From Chamaecrista fasciculata (taxonomy: Eukaryota > Streptophyta > Magnoliopsida > Fabales > Fabaceae): a stretch of 64,000 bases of DNA. The notes beneath the pieces are model-generated. The model was not told where the DNA came from, did not search any database, and saw only the letters and a list, made by a program, of their open reading frames with translations. The position numbers and the translations under genes were made by a program. This document shows, one piece after another, positions 47,490 through 57,355 of the stretch (position 1 is the stretch's first letter; the number at the start of each line of letters is the position of its first letter). The stretch is taken from the NCBI GenBank assembly GCA_003254925.1, contig QANZ01023827.1, forward strand, positions 301,449-365,448. Reading direction: 5' to 3'.

Positions 47490-47773
47490 TGTAAGAAGAA
47501 ACTGTGAAAAGAATTTTGATTAACTGAAATTACAATGAGTTAAATATATATACACTTTAACTCCAGCTACTTACAACTAAACAAAGCTGACTAACTAAAA
47601 CTGGAAAACTAATTACAACAGAAACAGTTTCAACAACAATAAGCCACGTGGCTACTAACTACTATATTCTTCAGCATATGAACTATATGAAGTAGCAATT
47701 CAGAGATACACTGGTACATTGTCTCTTTATCTCAATTTCTCCATCATCACTTTGATGTATCATTCCTATAACA
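47490..47773 (-). mobile_element. Copia LTR, 284 bp
   Basis: On the minus strand it starts TGTTATAGGAA and ends TTCTTACA, giving TG...CA termini, followed 13 bases later by the primer-binding site. A second LTR is not in the window, so the element is a one-ended remnant. The 5 bases next to its outer end are TAATG. No partner was found. Confidence 0.7.
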
Positions 47774-48760
47774 TAATGAGAAAGGCATTCAATAATTAAT
47801 TATCTTTATGTGGTTTAACTATTACTCAGGTAAGTAAGAAAGTAAAAAGACTTCGGCCTGAGGTTTGGGAAAACCATACACTTAATTTTCACAATCTCAT
47901 ATTTTATTTTTAGCTTTGAAAAAGAAAAGAAAATTATTAACAAAGATTATACTTGTATATAATTTGATAACTTAAAATGAAGATGTGGGAACTTATTAAA
48001 ACACTGAAGAGAACAACAACCAAGCAAGTTTGGATTATGATATAGGAATATAGGGTCATCACGAGTTTCTATGACTCAAGTATTGAACAGAGAATAGCAC
48101 AGAACACTCATAGTGAAAATGGGAATCAAGAATATAGTGTTTCATGATAATAATAATATTTCACAAAATGATATACTAATACTAAATTATATATATATAT
48201 ATATATATATCTGACTCTTGTATCATAGGCTAATCCTACACTTGAGATGAAGCAGGGAGACACAATTGTTGTATGTGAGAAAATATAAACACAAAATTGG
48301 TGTGAAACATAAATATAGTTGTTGTTACTTCTCCTCTGATGCTTAAAGTCCAGCAAAATAAGAATGAAAAAAAAAAAATAAAGGCGCTTTGTTAATGAAA
48401 AACTTGAATAAATGAAGAAAGGCATACATGGTAAGTTCTAGAATTTCCAAAGGAGTAGTAAAATAAGAATAAAAGTATTTTCTTTACCTGAAGTGTACCC
48501 TAATATATATATTTACTCTACTGATGACAACAAAGAGGCTTCATCACTTGAATTTTCAGCCATCATCTTCAACACTTTATCTCGATCATGCTGTCCATTA
48601 AGAGAACAATGAAATTATCATAATACAATTATATACAATTTTCTCCAACAATTATCATAAGCTTTTGAGAAGACCTTATATTTATTTTATTATTAAATAA
48701 TTATTTAGAAGTTCCTTGAAAACAAACCTTAGGTTTACTAACTATTATGGTGTCTTATGA
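47774..48760. other. Spacer with an orphan exon-like segment (minus, 48512-48590)
   Basis: It is AT-rich with a TA microsatellite at 48188-48210. On the minus strand near 48590-48512 an open stretch after a 'ggacag' acceptor reads HDRDKVLKMMAENSSDEASL, then LSSVE and a stop, the look of a last coding exon. No partner exon could be assigned. Confidence 0.3.
48188..48210. repeat. (AT)n microsatellite
   Basis: An uninterrupted AT run. Confidence 0.95.
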
Positions 48761-48769
48761 GCTGATTAA

Positions 48770-49640
48770 GATTGTCATTCTCTGAGAAGTATTCTGTCTC
48801 ATTCACAGATGTCACACAGTTTGATGGTGTGACTACAATTCCAAGACAAAAGGTACCCCAAGAGTAGGAATAGGGGTTTGAGTGTCATAATTTAGAGAAA
48901 TAGAGTTTATTTCTAGCGCAATATGAGTTGGGATGATGTGGGATAGGGCTGTAGGTTGTGTATGAAATAAATGAAGATCAGAATTAACAGTTAGATTAGT
49001 ATCAAGCAGAGGGAAGGGACCAAAAAGTCTAGAGTTAAGAGGACCATTAGGTAACCAGTTTCCAAAGTAGAAAGGTATTTAAACCATTTCCAATAACAGA
49101 TTTGAGACCAAAATCAAGTAAGTTTGAGCTTTTTTTCATGCTTCTACGAATAAAAGATCTAGAATGAGAACGTTTAGACAGGTTGTCCCCATATTTAGCA
49201 ATCAAGACCTTAGAGAAAAGGGTAGTACTGATAATTTTTGTTTGCCAATTTAACTTAGCCATATAATAACCATTAACTAAGGAGGCTTTTCTAATACATA
49301 GACCCCCATAAATTTAGGTTTTGTAATTATATTCCAATGTAGTAGATGACATTTTTTATTATGTATGGTATGGTTCCAGAAAAAACAACGTGCAAGTCTA
49401 TCAATTTGATTATGTACTTTACTAGGGAGATAGAAGACATTCATATAAAGAAAGACAACCAAGTTTCTATGCTTGTAGCCTGTTGTTAATTTTATCATGA
49501 ATAAAATTAAAATTAGTACTTTTATAAAGGGTTTTAGGGGAAATCCAAGATAAGAGCCTAAGTTATTTAAAAAGTTTAAGTTAATAATTCGGGAGAGGGT
49601 AGCTCTGATGTTATTAGGGACAGTGGGAGAGAACCAAATT
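48770..49640 (-). pseudogene. Degenerate LINE reverse-transcriptase C-terminal fragment
   Basis: On the minus strand 49640-49277 reads NLGSYLGFPL, then LPSKVHNQIDRLARCFFWNH and LHWNIITKPKFMG. This matches the order 'YLG-P', 'DRLxRxFxW' and 'xxWxxxxxPKxxGG' found after the RT domain in plant LINEs. 49262-49047 continues with LNWQTK, AKYGDN and LLDFGLKSVIGNG (the 'KLNWR', 'AKYG', 'GLRWRVGNG' region) in a shifted frame. Further decayed text continues to about 48770. Ends and target duplications were not found. Confidence 0.75.
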
Positions 49641-49663
49641 TTTTATTTCTCTCTATTTATTTG

Positions 49664-49784
49664 ATGATATTGATAATGACCAAAAAAAAATATTAATGAT
49701 ATTGATATAATGGCCAAAAAAAGATATTGATACTCTATGTGTAGTTTGTTTTTTTTCGTAAACGATACTCTATGTGTAGTTTGT
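49664..49784 (+). mobile_element. Three stacked micro-insertions with target duplications of 10-21 bp
   Basis: GATATTGATA stands at 49666-49675, 49698-49707 and 49723-49732 (the first two extend to ATGATATTGATA). The inserts are ATGACCAAAAAAAAATATTA (49676-49695) and TAATGGCCAAAAAAA (49708-49722). Next to it GATACTCTATGTGTAGTTTG stands at 49729-49748 and 49764-49783, with one further matching T, around an insert of T bases and CGTAAAC (on the minus strand GTTTACG plus an A tail). Three events fall within 120 bases and in both orientations. Confidence 0.8.
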
Positions 49785-50002
49785 GAATGGTAATGGTTTC
49801 ATATTTTGACATGTTGCTTGATAAAGTAGAATCGAATCCCCTGTCATTAATTTGTTGAGAATGGAATTTTTTTACTTTGGGACACATAGCACTAGAAGAA
49901 GCCATTAGATTGTGTGTAAGGCTGAGATTAATTTGACAGCACAAACAACACCAATTATGTAACGCAGTTCCAATAAGATTTCATTCTTAAACAAAACAAA
50001 TT

Positions 50003-50192
50003 AAAATTAGAATTGGCGCAATTCGCCGAATTATAAACTTTTGCACAATTCGCTTTTGATCTCGATAAAGCTACTCAAAATCAATTGGCACGAGGTTAAT
50101 GACGGCTCGAGTTGCTCAAACAATCCCAATCAGCCTTTCTCACTGTGGAAGAACAAATCATAACTATTTATACGGAAACGAATGGTTATCTC
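50003..50192 (+). pseudogene. atpA: Nuclear insertion of plastid DNA: fragment of atpA
   Basis: Translation gives LAQFAEL, a stop, TFAQFAFDLDKATQNQLARG and, after a frameshift, [26 protein letters not shown]. This is the C-terminal part of the chloroplast ATP synthase alpha subunit, whose normal text differs at only a few residues. The resemblance stops abruptly after GYL. The stop codon, the frameshift and several substitutions show it is no longer functional. Confidence 0.85.
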
Positions 50193-50394
50193 TGCATCAT
50201 TTCAAAAAAAGTTGATAAACTAGATAGAGAAGATCCATTGGCCCAATGTATGAATAAATTTATGACCATCGTCACTCCTCTGCAACCAAACATGATCAAA
50301 ATAATTCACAGAATGAATTAAAAAAGTTAAAAGTAGAGTTAACAAATGGCATCTTTGCTATTATTCTTTTTGTTTTATTAATCAAAATGTGACA
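50193..50394. other. Open frame continuing from the atpA fragment, origin unknown
   Basis: The frame continues to 50321 with [20 protein letters not shown], which is not atpA. It may be chance or a piece of another insertion. Confidence 0.3.
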
Positions 50395-50700
50395 TCAATT
50401 GTCCCATAATGGAGGCCTAGGTGTGAGTTCAAGTCATAATCGAATCATAATCCATAACACTTGGGTATCGGCTCTAATGTGGGTTAAAGAAATAGAGTTA
50501 TGTCTTTGCTTAAGCTATAACTTTTAGCCCAGTAGTTTGGATTTGATCATAACAATTGGTATTAGAATCAAGGTCATGAGTTCGATTCCTAACAGGACAA
50601 TTGCTGCTAAGGGAGAAATTGTTAGCCAAAGTGTGATATCAATTGTCCCATAATAAAAGTTCAGGGCCAAATCATAATCGAACTTTGACGCACAGTTATA
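50388..50700 (+). repeat. Direct repeat pair of about 60 bases
   Basis: 'tgtgacatcaattgtcccataatggaggcctagg' with 'cataatcgaa' at about 50388-50445 recurs as 'tgtgatatcaattgtcccataataaaagttcaggg' with 'cataatcgaa' at about 50632-50681. Between them, 'tagcccagtagtttgg' near 50526 and 'ttttggcctaataataaac' near 50702 may be a further pair. Class unknown. Confidence 0.5.
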
Positions 50701-51860
50701 CCTTTTGGCCTAATAATAAACACTTTATCGTAACATAATTGCAGCATCCTGGATCATCACCAAAGCAACAAAATAAAAGATTGAACACAAAGCCACGACT
50801 TCCAAACAAAATAAAAGATTGTTTGATTCATTCATTATTTAGTTATAGATAAGTCAAAGACAGACATATTGTTTTGTAGACATTTTTATTCTCGTGTTTT
50901 CTACACAAATTTTTCTGTTATTTATGTGCTTTATTCGAAATTTTCATAATCTTTTAGAGAGCTAACTATAGAAATAATTTTGGTAGTTAAGTTTCATATA
51001 CATGTTTTGAATTTGTAAAATTATTTTGCACACATTCATACACACGCTTTATTGGGTCTGGGAGTGAATGAAGAAGATGCGTATATACACTTCGTTTAGT
51101 TTTCTTATTTAACTTGGATGCAATTTAATTTTTATTATTTTTAGGATTTTAATTTTATACAAGAATAAAACAGAACAGAACACATATATAGGAGCTACTT
51201 ATTAGACTTCTGGAAGAGAGTGATAGAGAGAATAAGTAGTTACAATAATTAATGTATTTGGTTCTCCGAGTTTATATGCAAATTTATCTGGCTTTGCTTG
51301 CTCTGCTATATTATTGTATAGAAGGAGAATTCTTTATGTTTGAAAATGAGCTCCAATTGAACAATTGTGGCTAAGTCTATCATCCTGGATCTTCAACAAG
51401 TTTTGAGTTCACTTCAGTATTTAAACTTGTTATTTATATGATGCTTTCATTTTGCTTGAGTCAGCAATTTTAAAATTCTTAACTTAATTTGTATACACAC
51501 TCTTGAGGCTATTGTAGCAATCACACCTTCTAAACACTTTGGTTTATATTGAGAATTATGGAGGTTTTGTAACAAATTATTGTTGCTTTTTCTGAAATTT
51601 CAATCTCAGTATCTAACTCCATTTTGTATGTTTTAATATTCATTTCTTTCAGTCCTTACTCATGTAGGTAAAACATAGGTCTCGTTAATGAAGTACATTA
51701 ATAAGTCAATATAATTAATAAATCATTATTATATATCAATTAAAACATTTTAAATATTCGAATATAGACACCTGATCAAGCAAGCTAAGTAGGCATGGAA
51801 TATCTGGAGTTGCAAGTCATCACTGGCTTTATATAATCAAAGGAAGCCTATTTTAGTTTT
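50701..51860. other. AT-rich spacer
   Basis: No gene recognised. On the minus strand 51833-51780 has an open, exon-like stretch ending at a GTGTCT donor, with no assignable product. Confidence 0.3.
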
Positions 51861-51866
51861 GAATCG

Positions 51867-52060
51867 ACACTAAAACAAATGGCTAGTTTTTCTGCAGTTT
51901 AGCTGCGGTTTGAAACCGTCACTACATTATCAGTTGTCTTTAAAATAATTTAGGGGCGGTTTGTAACTGCCGTAAATAAAAAGAAAAAGGAAAAAAATTG
52001 ATTTACTGGCAGTTTTTAACCTCTGCTATGCCTTAGAGCAGCAGTTCTAAAAAGTCGCTG
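51867..52060. mobile_element. CACTA-type transposon terminus
   Basis: The segment begins CACTAAAACAAATGG and then shows inverted subterminal words typical of plant CACTA elements: GCTGCGGTTTGAAACCGTCACTAC, GGGGCGGTTTGTAACTGCCG and 'ctggcagtttttaacctctgc' with 'gagcagcagttc'. No other terminus or transposase was found. Confidence 0.5.
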
Positions 52061-52244
52061 CTCAATCCTTGTGTTGGAGATTCAACACATTAGTTATTTC
52101 AGTAAAGACAAAAGTATTTCTGATATCTCCAAACTATGGAATAAGTGTCAATTGTACCCCAAGTATTTTTGTGGTCAATTATACTTTAAATCTTCCATAT
52201 TTGAATTAACTATATCCTACTTTCTACCTCAGTTAATGAAATTA

Positions 52245-52660
52245 ACGGAGATGTGGGAGAGAAGTTAGAGAAAGAAAGGAAAAAGAAGGGGATTCTAAAT
52301 TTTTTTGAGAGAGAGAGAGTATAAAATTAGTGAAATAGAAGAAGAAGAAGAAAATGAAAGGGGATAGAGAGAGAAGTAAGAGAAAGAAAGAAATAAGAAG
52401 AAGGTTTTAATTTTATTTTTTTAAAGAAACAAAATTAGTAAAAAAGAAGAGAATCAAGAAGATGGAAGGGAGGTTCTGAATTTTTTTTTTCTAAATTTTT
52501 TGTAGAGACACAAAATTAGTAAAGATGAAGAAGGAGGAGGAAGACGAGTGACTACTGACTAGTAAGAGGGAGAAGTCAAAAATAAATAAAAGATGGATAA
52601 ATGATGTTTTGAATCTTTTTTAAGAGGGAGAGAGAGAACACAAAATTAGTGAAGAAGAAA
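52245..52660 (+). repeat. Degenerate purine-rich tandem repeat, units of about 110-130 bases
   Basis: Each unit has a GAGAGAGAA or AGAAAGAAA stretch, then 'ttctaaattttttt' or 'ttttaattttattt', then 'gagagag' and 'ACAAAATTAGTGAA' or 'ataaaattagtgaa', then an AAGAAGAAG run. 'AAAATTAGT' recurs at about 52324, 52431, 52514 and 52644. Non-coding. Confidence 0.6.
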
Positions 52661-53704
52661 AAATAAAAGAATCAACCTGTTACATAAGTATTTGTCCGAC
52701 ACCTCATCATATATTAGGCAAGTTAGTAGACATCTCAGAATTTTTCTTTAGTGTCGTTAACTAAGTCAAAAAGTATAATACAATTTACTCAAATGTAAAA
52801 AATTGATAGTGCAATTAATACTTCATATATAGTTTGATTCTAAAAGTAGTACTTTTGCCTTTCGCTATAAATCATAAAGATTCCAACTAGCAATCGGGGT
52901 GAAGAACTTGCAAGAAGTGCACGACAAGATTTGAGTCCCATTAGTCACTTTAATGCCAAAATCAGTAGAGTTTAGTGAAAAAGTAAGAGTTCAACTCAGT
53001 TATCCGAAATAATATGAGAGTATGCTTTAAAAACCTCAAGTCAAGTGGACCCTTAAATAGTTAAATAGTACTATTGAGTACATTCAGGAGGGGTAAATAT
53101 AATTAACTAACTAACTAAGGATCCCTCGTCACATAATCAGAATTTAATATAATGACTCATAATTTTGATAGTCATTGAGAGCATATACATTTACGAAGTC
53201 TCATATACAACAGATTGATGAGAGCATCCACATTAAATCTTTTCTCATAAATGTTAAGAGATTCTTAAAATATATCACGCGGCTGATCGACCAATTAAAT
53301 AATAATTGCATTTCTCTTCCAAGCATTTGATAAAAAGAAATCTTAAAATAAAAAAATATATATCCAATTATTTTATTAATTATATATATATATAAAAGTC
53401 AAAAGATAAGCTACATAATTAAAAAATACTTACACATGCAACACAATGCCTGCTATATGTATATATATATATATATATGGGGTTTTGATACTCAAATTGG
53501 TCCTCAGTAAAGTCCATCTCGATCATAGAACTAATGAACTTATGACAGTCCAGCCAATAAATACATTATCAGCATTATTATTTAAGTGTTCCTCTAAAAC
53601 GTTTACAGCTGCACACCTAAATGCTAATATAGTATTGAGTAAACTAATAGTTCAGCACTGAAATATTCCCTTTTTTTTTCTATCAATTCAATCCTTTTAA
53701 AAAA
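52661..53704. other. AT-rich spacer with TA microsatellite
   Basis: No gene recognised. A TA run lies at 53455-53478. Confidence 0.4.
53455..53478. repeat. (TA)n microsatellite
   Basis: An uninterrupted TA run. Confidence 0.95.
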
Positions 53705-53875
53705 ATTGGCTAAAGTACACTTTTGGTCCCATAATTTTGGCAAAGGTCTCAATTTGGTCCTATAACTTTTTTGTTGCAATTTTGGTCCCATAACTTCTGA
53801 AAATGTCTCACCGTTGGTCCCAAGTTGATTTCCATCCATTTTCCAGTCGTTAAAGATGATCTGATATACTGAAAA
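53705..53875. repeat. Solo left arm of the TTTTGGTCCCATAAC foldback family
   Basis: It begins 'ggctaaagtacacttttggtccc', has three GGTCC motifs about 30 bases apart and ends in 'ccgttggtcccaagttgatttccatcc' plus 'cgttaaagatgatctga'. The same arm starts again at 53926. Confidence 0.7.
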
Positions 53876-53925
53876 TTTATAAATCATATTATAATTAATA
53901 AGTTTTAAACTATCTTTCTTCTTAG

Positions 53926-54355
53926 GCTAAAGTGTACTTTTGGTCCCATAACTTTGGCAAAGATTTCAATTTGGTCCCATAACTTTTTTTGTTGCAATTT
54001 TGGTCCCATAACTTTGGCAAAGATCTCAATTTGGTCCCATAACTTTTTTTGTTGTAATTTTGGTCTCATAACTCTAAAAACGTCTTACCGTTGGTCCCAA
54101 GCTGATTACCATCCGTCCCGTAACTTCACCCATATTTACCACATCATCATCCAACTCAGTATGTCAGATCATCTTTAGCGGCTGATAATGGATGGAAATC
54201 AATATTGGGACCAACGGTGAAACGTTTTCAAAAGTTATGGGACCAATATTGCAACAAAAAAAGTTATGGACCAAATTGAGACCTTTGCCAAAGTTATGGG
54301 ACCAAATTGAAACCTTTGACAAAGTTATGTGACCAAAAGTGCACTTTAACCTTCT
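53926..54355. repeat. Complete foldback element, TTTTGGTCCCATAAC family
   Basis: The left arm (53926-54135) contains an internal tandem of a 59-base unit (TTTTGGTCCCATAACTTTGG then 'caaagatctcaatttggtcccataac'). The right arm (54165-54350) is its complement: 'gatggaaatcaatattgggaccaacggtg', then repeated 'aaagttatgggacca', ending 'ccaaaagtgcactttaacc'. A one-arm copy opens the window (1-248). Confidence 0.8.
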
Positions 54356-54880
54356 TTTTATTGATAAAAGAAAAAAAAATCTTTATAGTCTACGGAAGCA
54401 ACAAGGAACCCCAACTAATATGGATAAGTACTTGGATTTTGATTTTTATGATGAAGCACTTGGAGTAGAAGCAAGTCCTTGACAAAAGCAACATACGACA
54501 TGTCGTATATTTCCCTTATAATGATTGGATATTATTGTATAATATATACAATTAAGGGAAGAAAAGTCTAATATTAGCTACCTAAAATTAGGACAATGTA
54601 CCTCTACATAGAATCAATTTACATCTAAGTCAAATATTAAAGTGGATATTATTCTTTTTCTTCCTTTCAAGGAAATGGATATGCTGCGTTTCTACTGGAA
54701 TGGAAGATTATTATTAGTTTACATCCCTTGGAAGGAAAAACAAAATCTCTAAAGATAGAATTTTAATTTTTATTTTAATCCAAGCAACACTATAAGAGAT
54801 GGTGTCATCACACATTTTAAAGAAAGTATTTACTATATGTATAATGTTTGAGATTAAATTACTTGATTTGTATTCCATAA
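54356..54880. other. AT-rich spacer
   Basis: Nothing recognised. Confidence 0.4.
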
Positions 54881-54881
54881 T

Positions 54882-54921
54882 AAATTGAAAGATTTTTTTT
54901 TGGCCAAAAAATTGAAAGATT
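54882..54921 (-). mobile_element. Micro-insertion (7 T + GGCCAAA) with 13-bp target duplication
   Basis: AAATTGAAAGATT stands at 54882-54894 and 54909-54921. The 14-base insert is seven T plus GGCCAAA, that is TTTGGCC plus an A tail on the minus strand, the same sequence as at 22301-22315 in the other orientation. Confidence 0.8.
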
Positions 54922-56250
54922 ATTATCTATTTATTGTGTGTTAAAAATTTTAAGATAATAATAACATATTTATTTATTTATTCATTTTTTTCATTCTTAT
55001 CTTTTTAATATATCTAGCTAGAAACATTGATAAAAAAAACTGTAATTAAATTACCAAAAAATCATGGATGGATGACAATAATGCTTAATATTATATGTAA
55101 TGTAAATAATGACAATGAACTCAATTTCCACATTAGACAACTTTTTAGCTTGAAGCTTTAATTTGCTATATTAAGAATTCAACAAAAATTATTGTTCTCA
55201 TTCTAATTTGCTATCATCTTATGTTAATATTTCCTTAAGAATAAAATTATTATAGAAAAAAAAAAGTGAGAGACTTACATATCTTACCTTACCTCATTTA
55301 ATAAGACGGCTAAAAAATTGACTTTCATAGTTTCATTGTCCATTTTTATTTTTTCTTACCAATTTGCCACCAACAAAATTATATATTATATATATATATG
55401 TTTAAAATTCTTGAGATAAGTGAAGTAAGTAACACATCCAATTTACAAGATATTATTAAATTTAAATATCTAATAATGCTCTCTTTTACCGTTGTATTCA
55501 TCTAAAATTTATACATCTGTTTTTTTTCACCTCCTTGAAGTTAAAACACACTTTGTTAAAATCAAATAATTTTCAACTAAAATTTCATAAAAAAAAGTTT
55601 TTTTGTATAGAATAAAAAAATTTAAGATACTACAATGTTTTTTAAAATTCAAAAAATTGTCCACACAAATTGAATAACATGAAATAAACTTTATCCATTT
55701 CATATCCTTTTATATATATATATATATATATATACTAGGGGCTTTTCGTGTCCTAACAAGCACGTAAATATGTATGTAACGTTTAATTTGACATTTGTAG
55801 TTATTCACTAACTAAATAGTATATTTTTATTATTCAAGGACTAAATCGTTAGAGGTGTGAAAATTAAAAGACTAAATAGTAAGTTTTCACTTTCTGAAAT
55901 GGCATCTATTTTTTTTTCTCTCCCATTATCTATATAGTCCAATTATCAAGTTTCACATGTTTATTTTTTATTTTTTTTAATTTTTAATTTAATTATTTTT
56001 GACTAACCAAAAGCACCCTCACATATATAATATAGTATAGATATAGATATAGATATATTTGTAGGCAAAAATTTAGGTAAGTTGAGCTGGAAGGCTCATC
56101 AAAGCCAGTATTACAGACTTTCAAACTCTATAAATGTCTAGATAAGTACTTACAAATAATGTAATAAATCGTGAATGAAGTATTTACTTGACAAACTACT
56201 GTTAAAATTTCATATCATTATATATATTTACCAGCATAAATTTGTAATAG
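54922..56250. other. AT-rich spacer
   Basis: No gene recognised. It contains a TA run at 55710-55734, a TAGATA run near 56036-56056 and a decayed copy of the 30230-30400 repeat at about 56080-56170. Confidence 0.4.
55710..55734. repeat. (TA)n microsatellite
   Basis: An uninterrupted TA run. Confidence 0.95.
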
Positions 56251-57355
56251 TTTTATTTTTGAGCAAAGGTAAATTTTGTCTTAGTTCTGACTTATGAGTT
56301 ATGAGACATTTTAATTTGGCACCGTGTAGTGAGTGGATCACACGCGCGGTCAATCAGCGATTGCGTCAAACTTAGACTACCGAAACTAAAGTGGGGTCCA
56401 CGAAATAGCAATTTCAATCTTAAACTTAAAGAACAACTAACCCTTTTGTCACTTGTCACTTAATGAATTTTATCACTGCCAAAAAATTTCGTCGCTACCG
56501 TGGAAGCAAACCCAATCCTAAATCCAAAATTATTTGTAAAATTATCGAATTCATTTCCAAATCTGCATAATCGAGTCCTATAAATCTCAATCCCCGCAAG
56601 CAGATTCTCAGGAAACACCAAAATTTCGTTCGTTGAACTCTTCACTCCTCACTATTAACTCAGTGAGTTTCATTCTTCACCTCTCTTGACATTTCTATGA
56701 TTCTATCCCATTTCTGTTTCCGAATTTGTTTGTATTGTTCGTCGATTTTTTAATCTTTATTTCTCTGCAATTTCGTCTTCGTTTTGACCTTCTCAACGAA
56801 AGAGGACTGTGGAGTGAGCTTAACTGCCTCCGTTTCGTTCCTTTTTGGATCAATGGAGGACTTGTTTAAACCATGCAATTTGAGATTATTGAACTTCTTT
56901 GGTTAAAGAAATATATTCGTGCAATTAATTTGGACAGGACATTTCTATCGGATTACTCAAGCGAGGTTTTGTCTTTTTCAATCGACTAACCGACTGAGAG
57001 TTCTGATAAGTTTTAGCCGCAACTATCTTTAGCATTGCTTACTTAGCCAACCTTCGTCTTTATCTCCTTACCGGTGTTTGATATGCCTCATAACAAAAAA
57101 AAGTAAGAAAAAGGATCGGTGTTTTTTGTCAAATTGTAGGAGATGGTGCATTCAACGCATTAGTTATTACCTGGGTTTCTATTTTTGAGCATTTCTGATC
57201 CTGATTACCTGGGAGTCTCTTTTGTTGTTAACTGTGAATTTCTTTTTGTTATCTCCAATTCTTCTCTCCTATATAAGCGTAGTTATTCATCCCTTTAGCT
57301 TCCATTGTCTTCCCTTGCTTCAGGTTGCATATAGATTGAATGTTGTGAACAAACA
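56251..57355 (+). promoter_or_regulatory. Promoter, 5' UTR exon and 5' UTR intron of the arabinofuranosidase gene
   Basis: The DNA becomes less AT-rich from about 56320. A non-coding first exon probably ends at 56662 (ACTCA, then GTGAGT). A 661-base intron (56663-57323) ends in a strong TTGCTTCAG, and 32 bases of 5' UTR follow before the ATG at 57356. CGCGCGGTCAATCAGCG near 56344 combines a CGCG-type and a W-box-like core. Binding is not shown. Confidence 0.55.

Noticed and set aside
50540-50620. tRNA-like or SINE-like text ('gagttcgattcctaac')
   Set aside because: Only a B-box-like word is present. No A box at the right distance and no cloverleaf could be drawn.
56460-56645. 61-codon minus-strand open frame
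   Set aside because: It overlaps the promoter and non-coding first exon of the arabinofuranosidase gene and matches no family.
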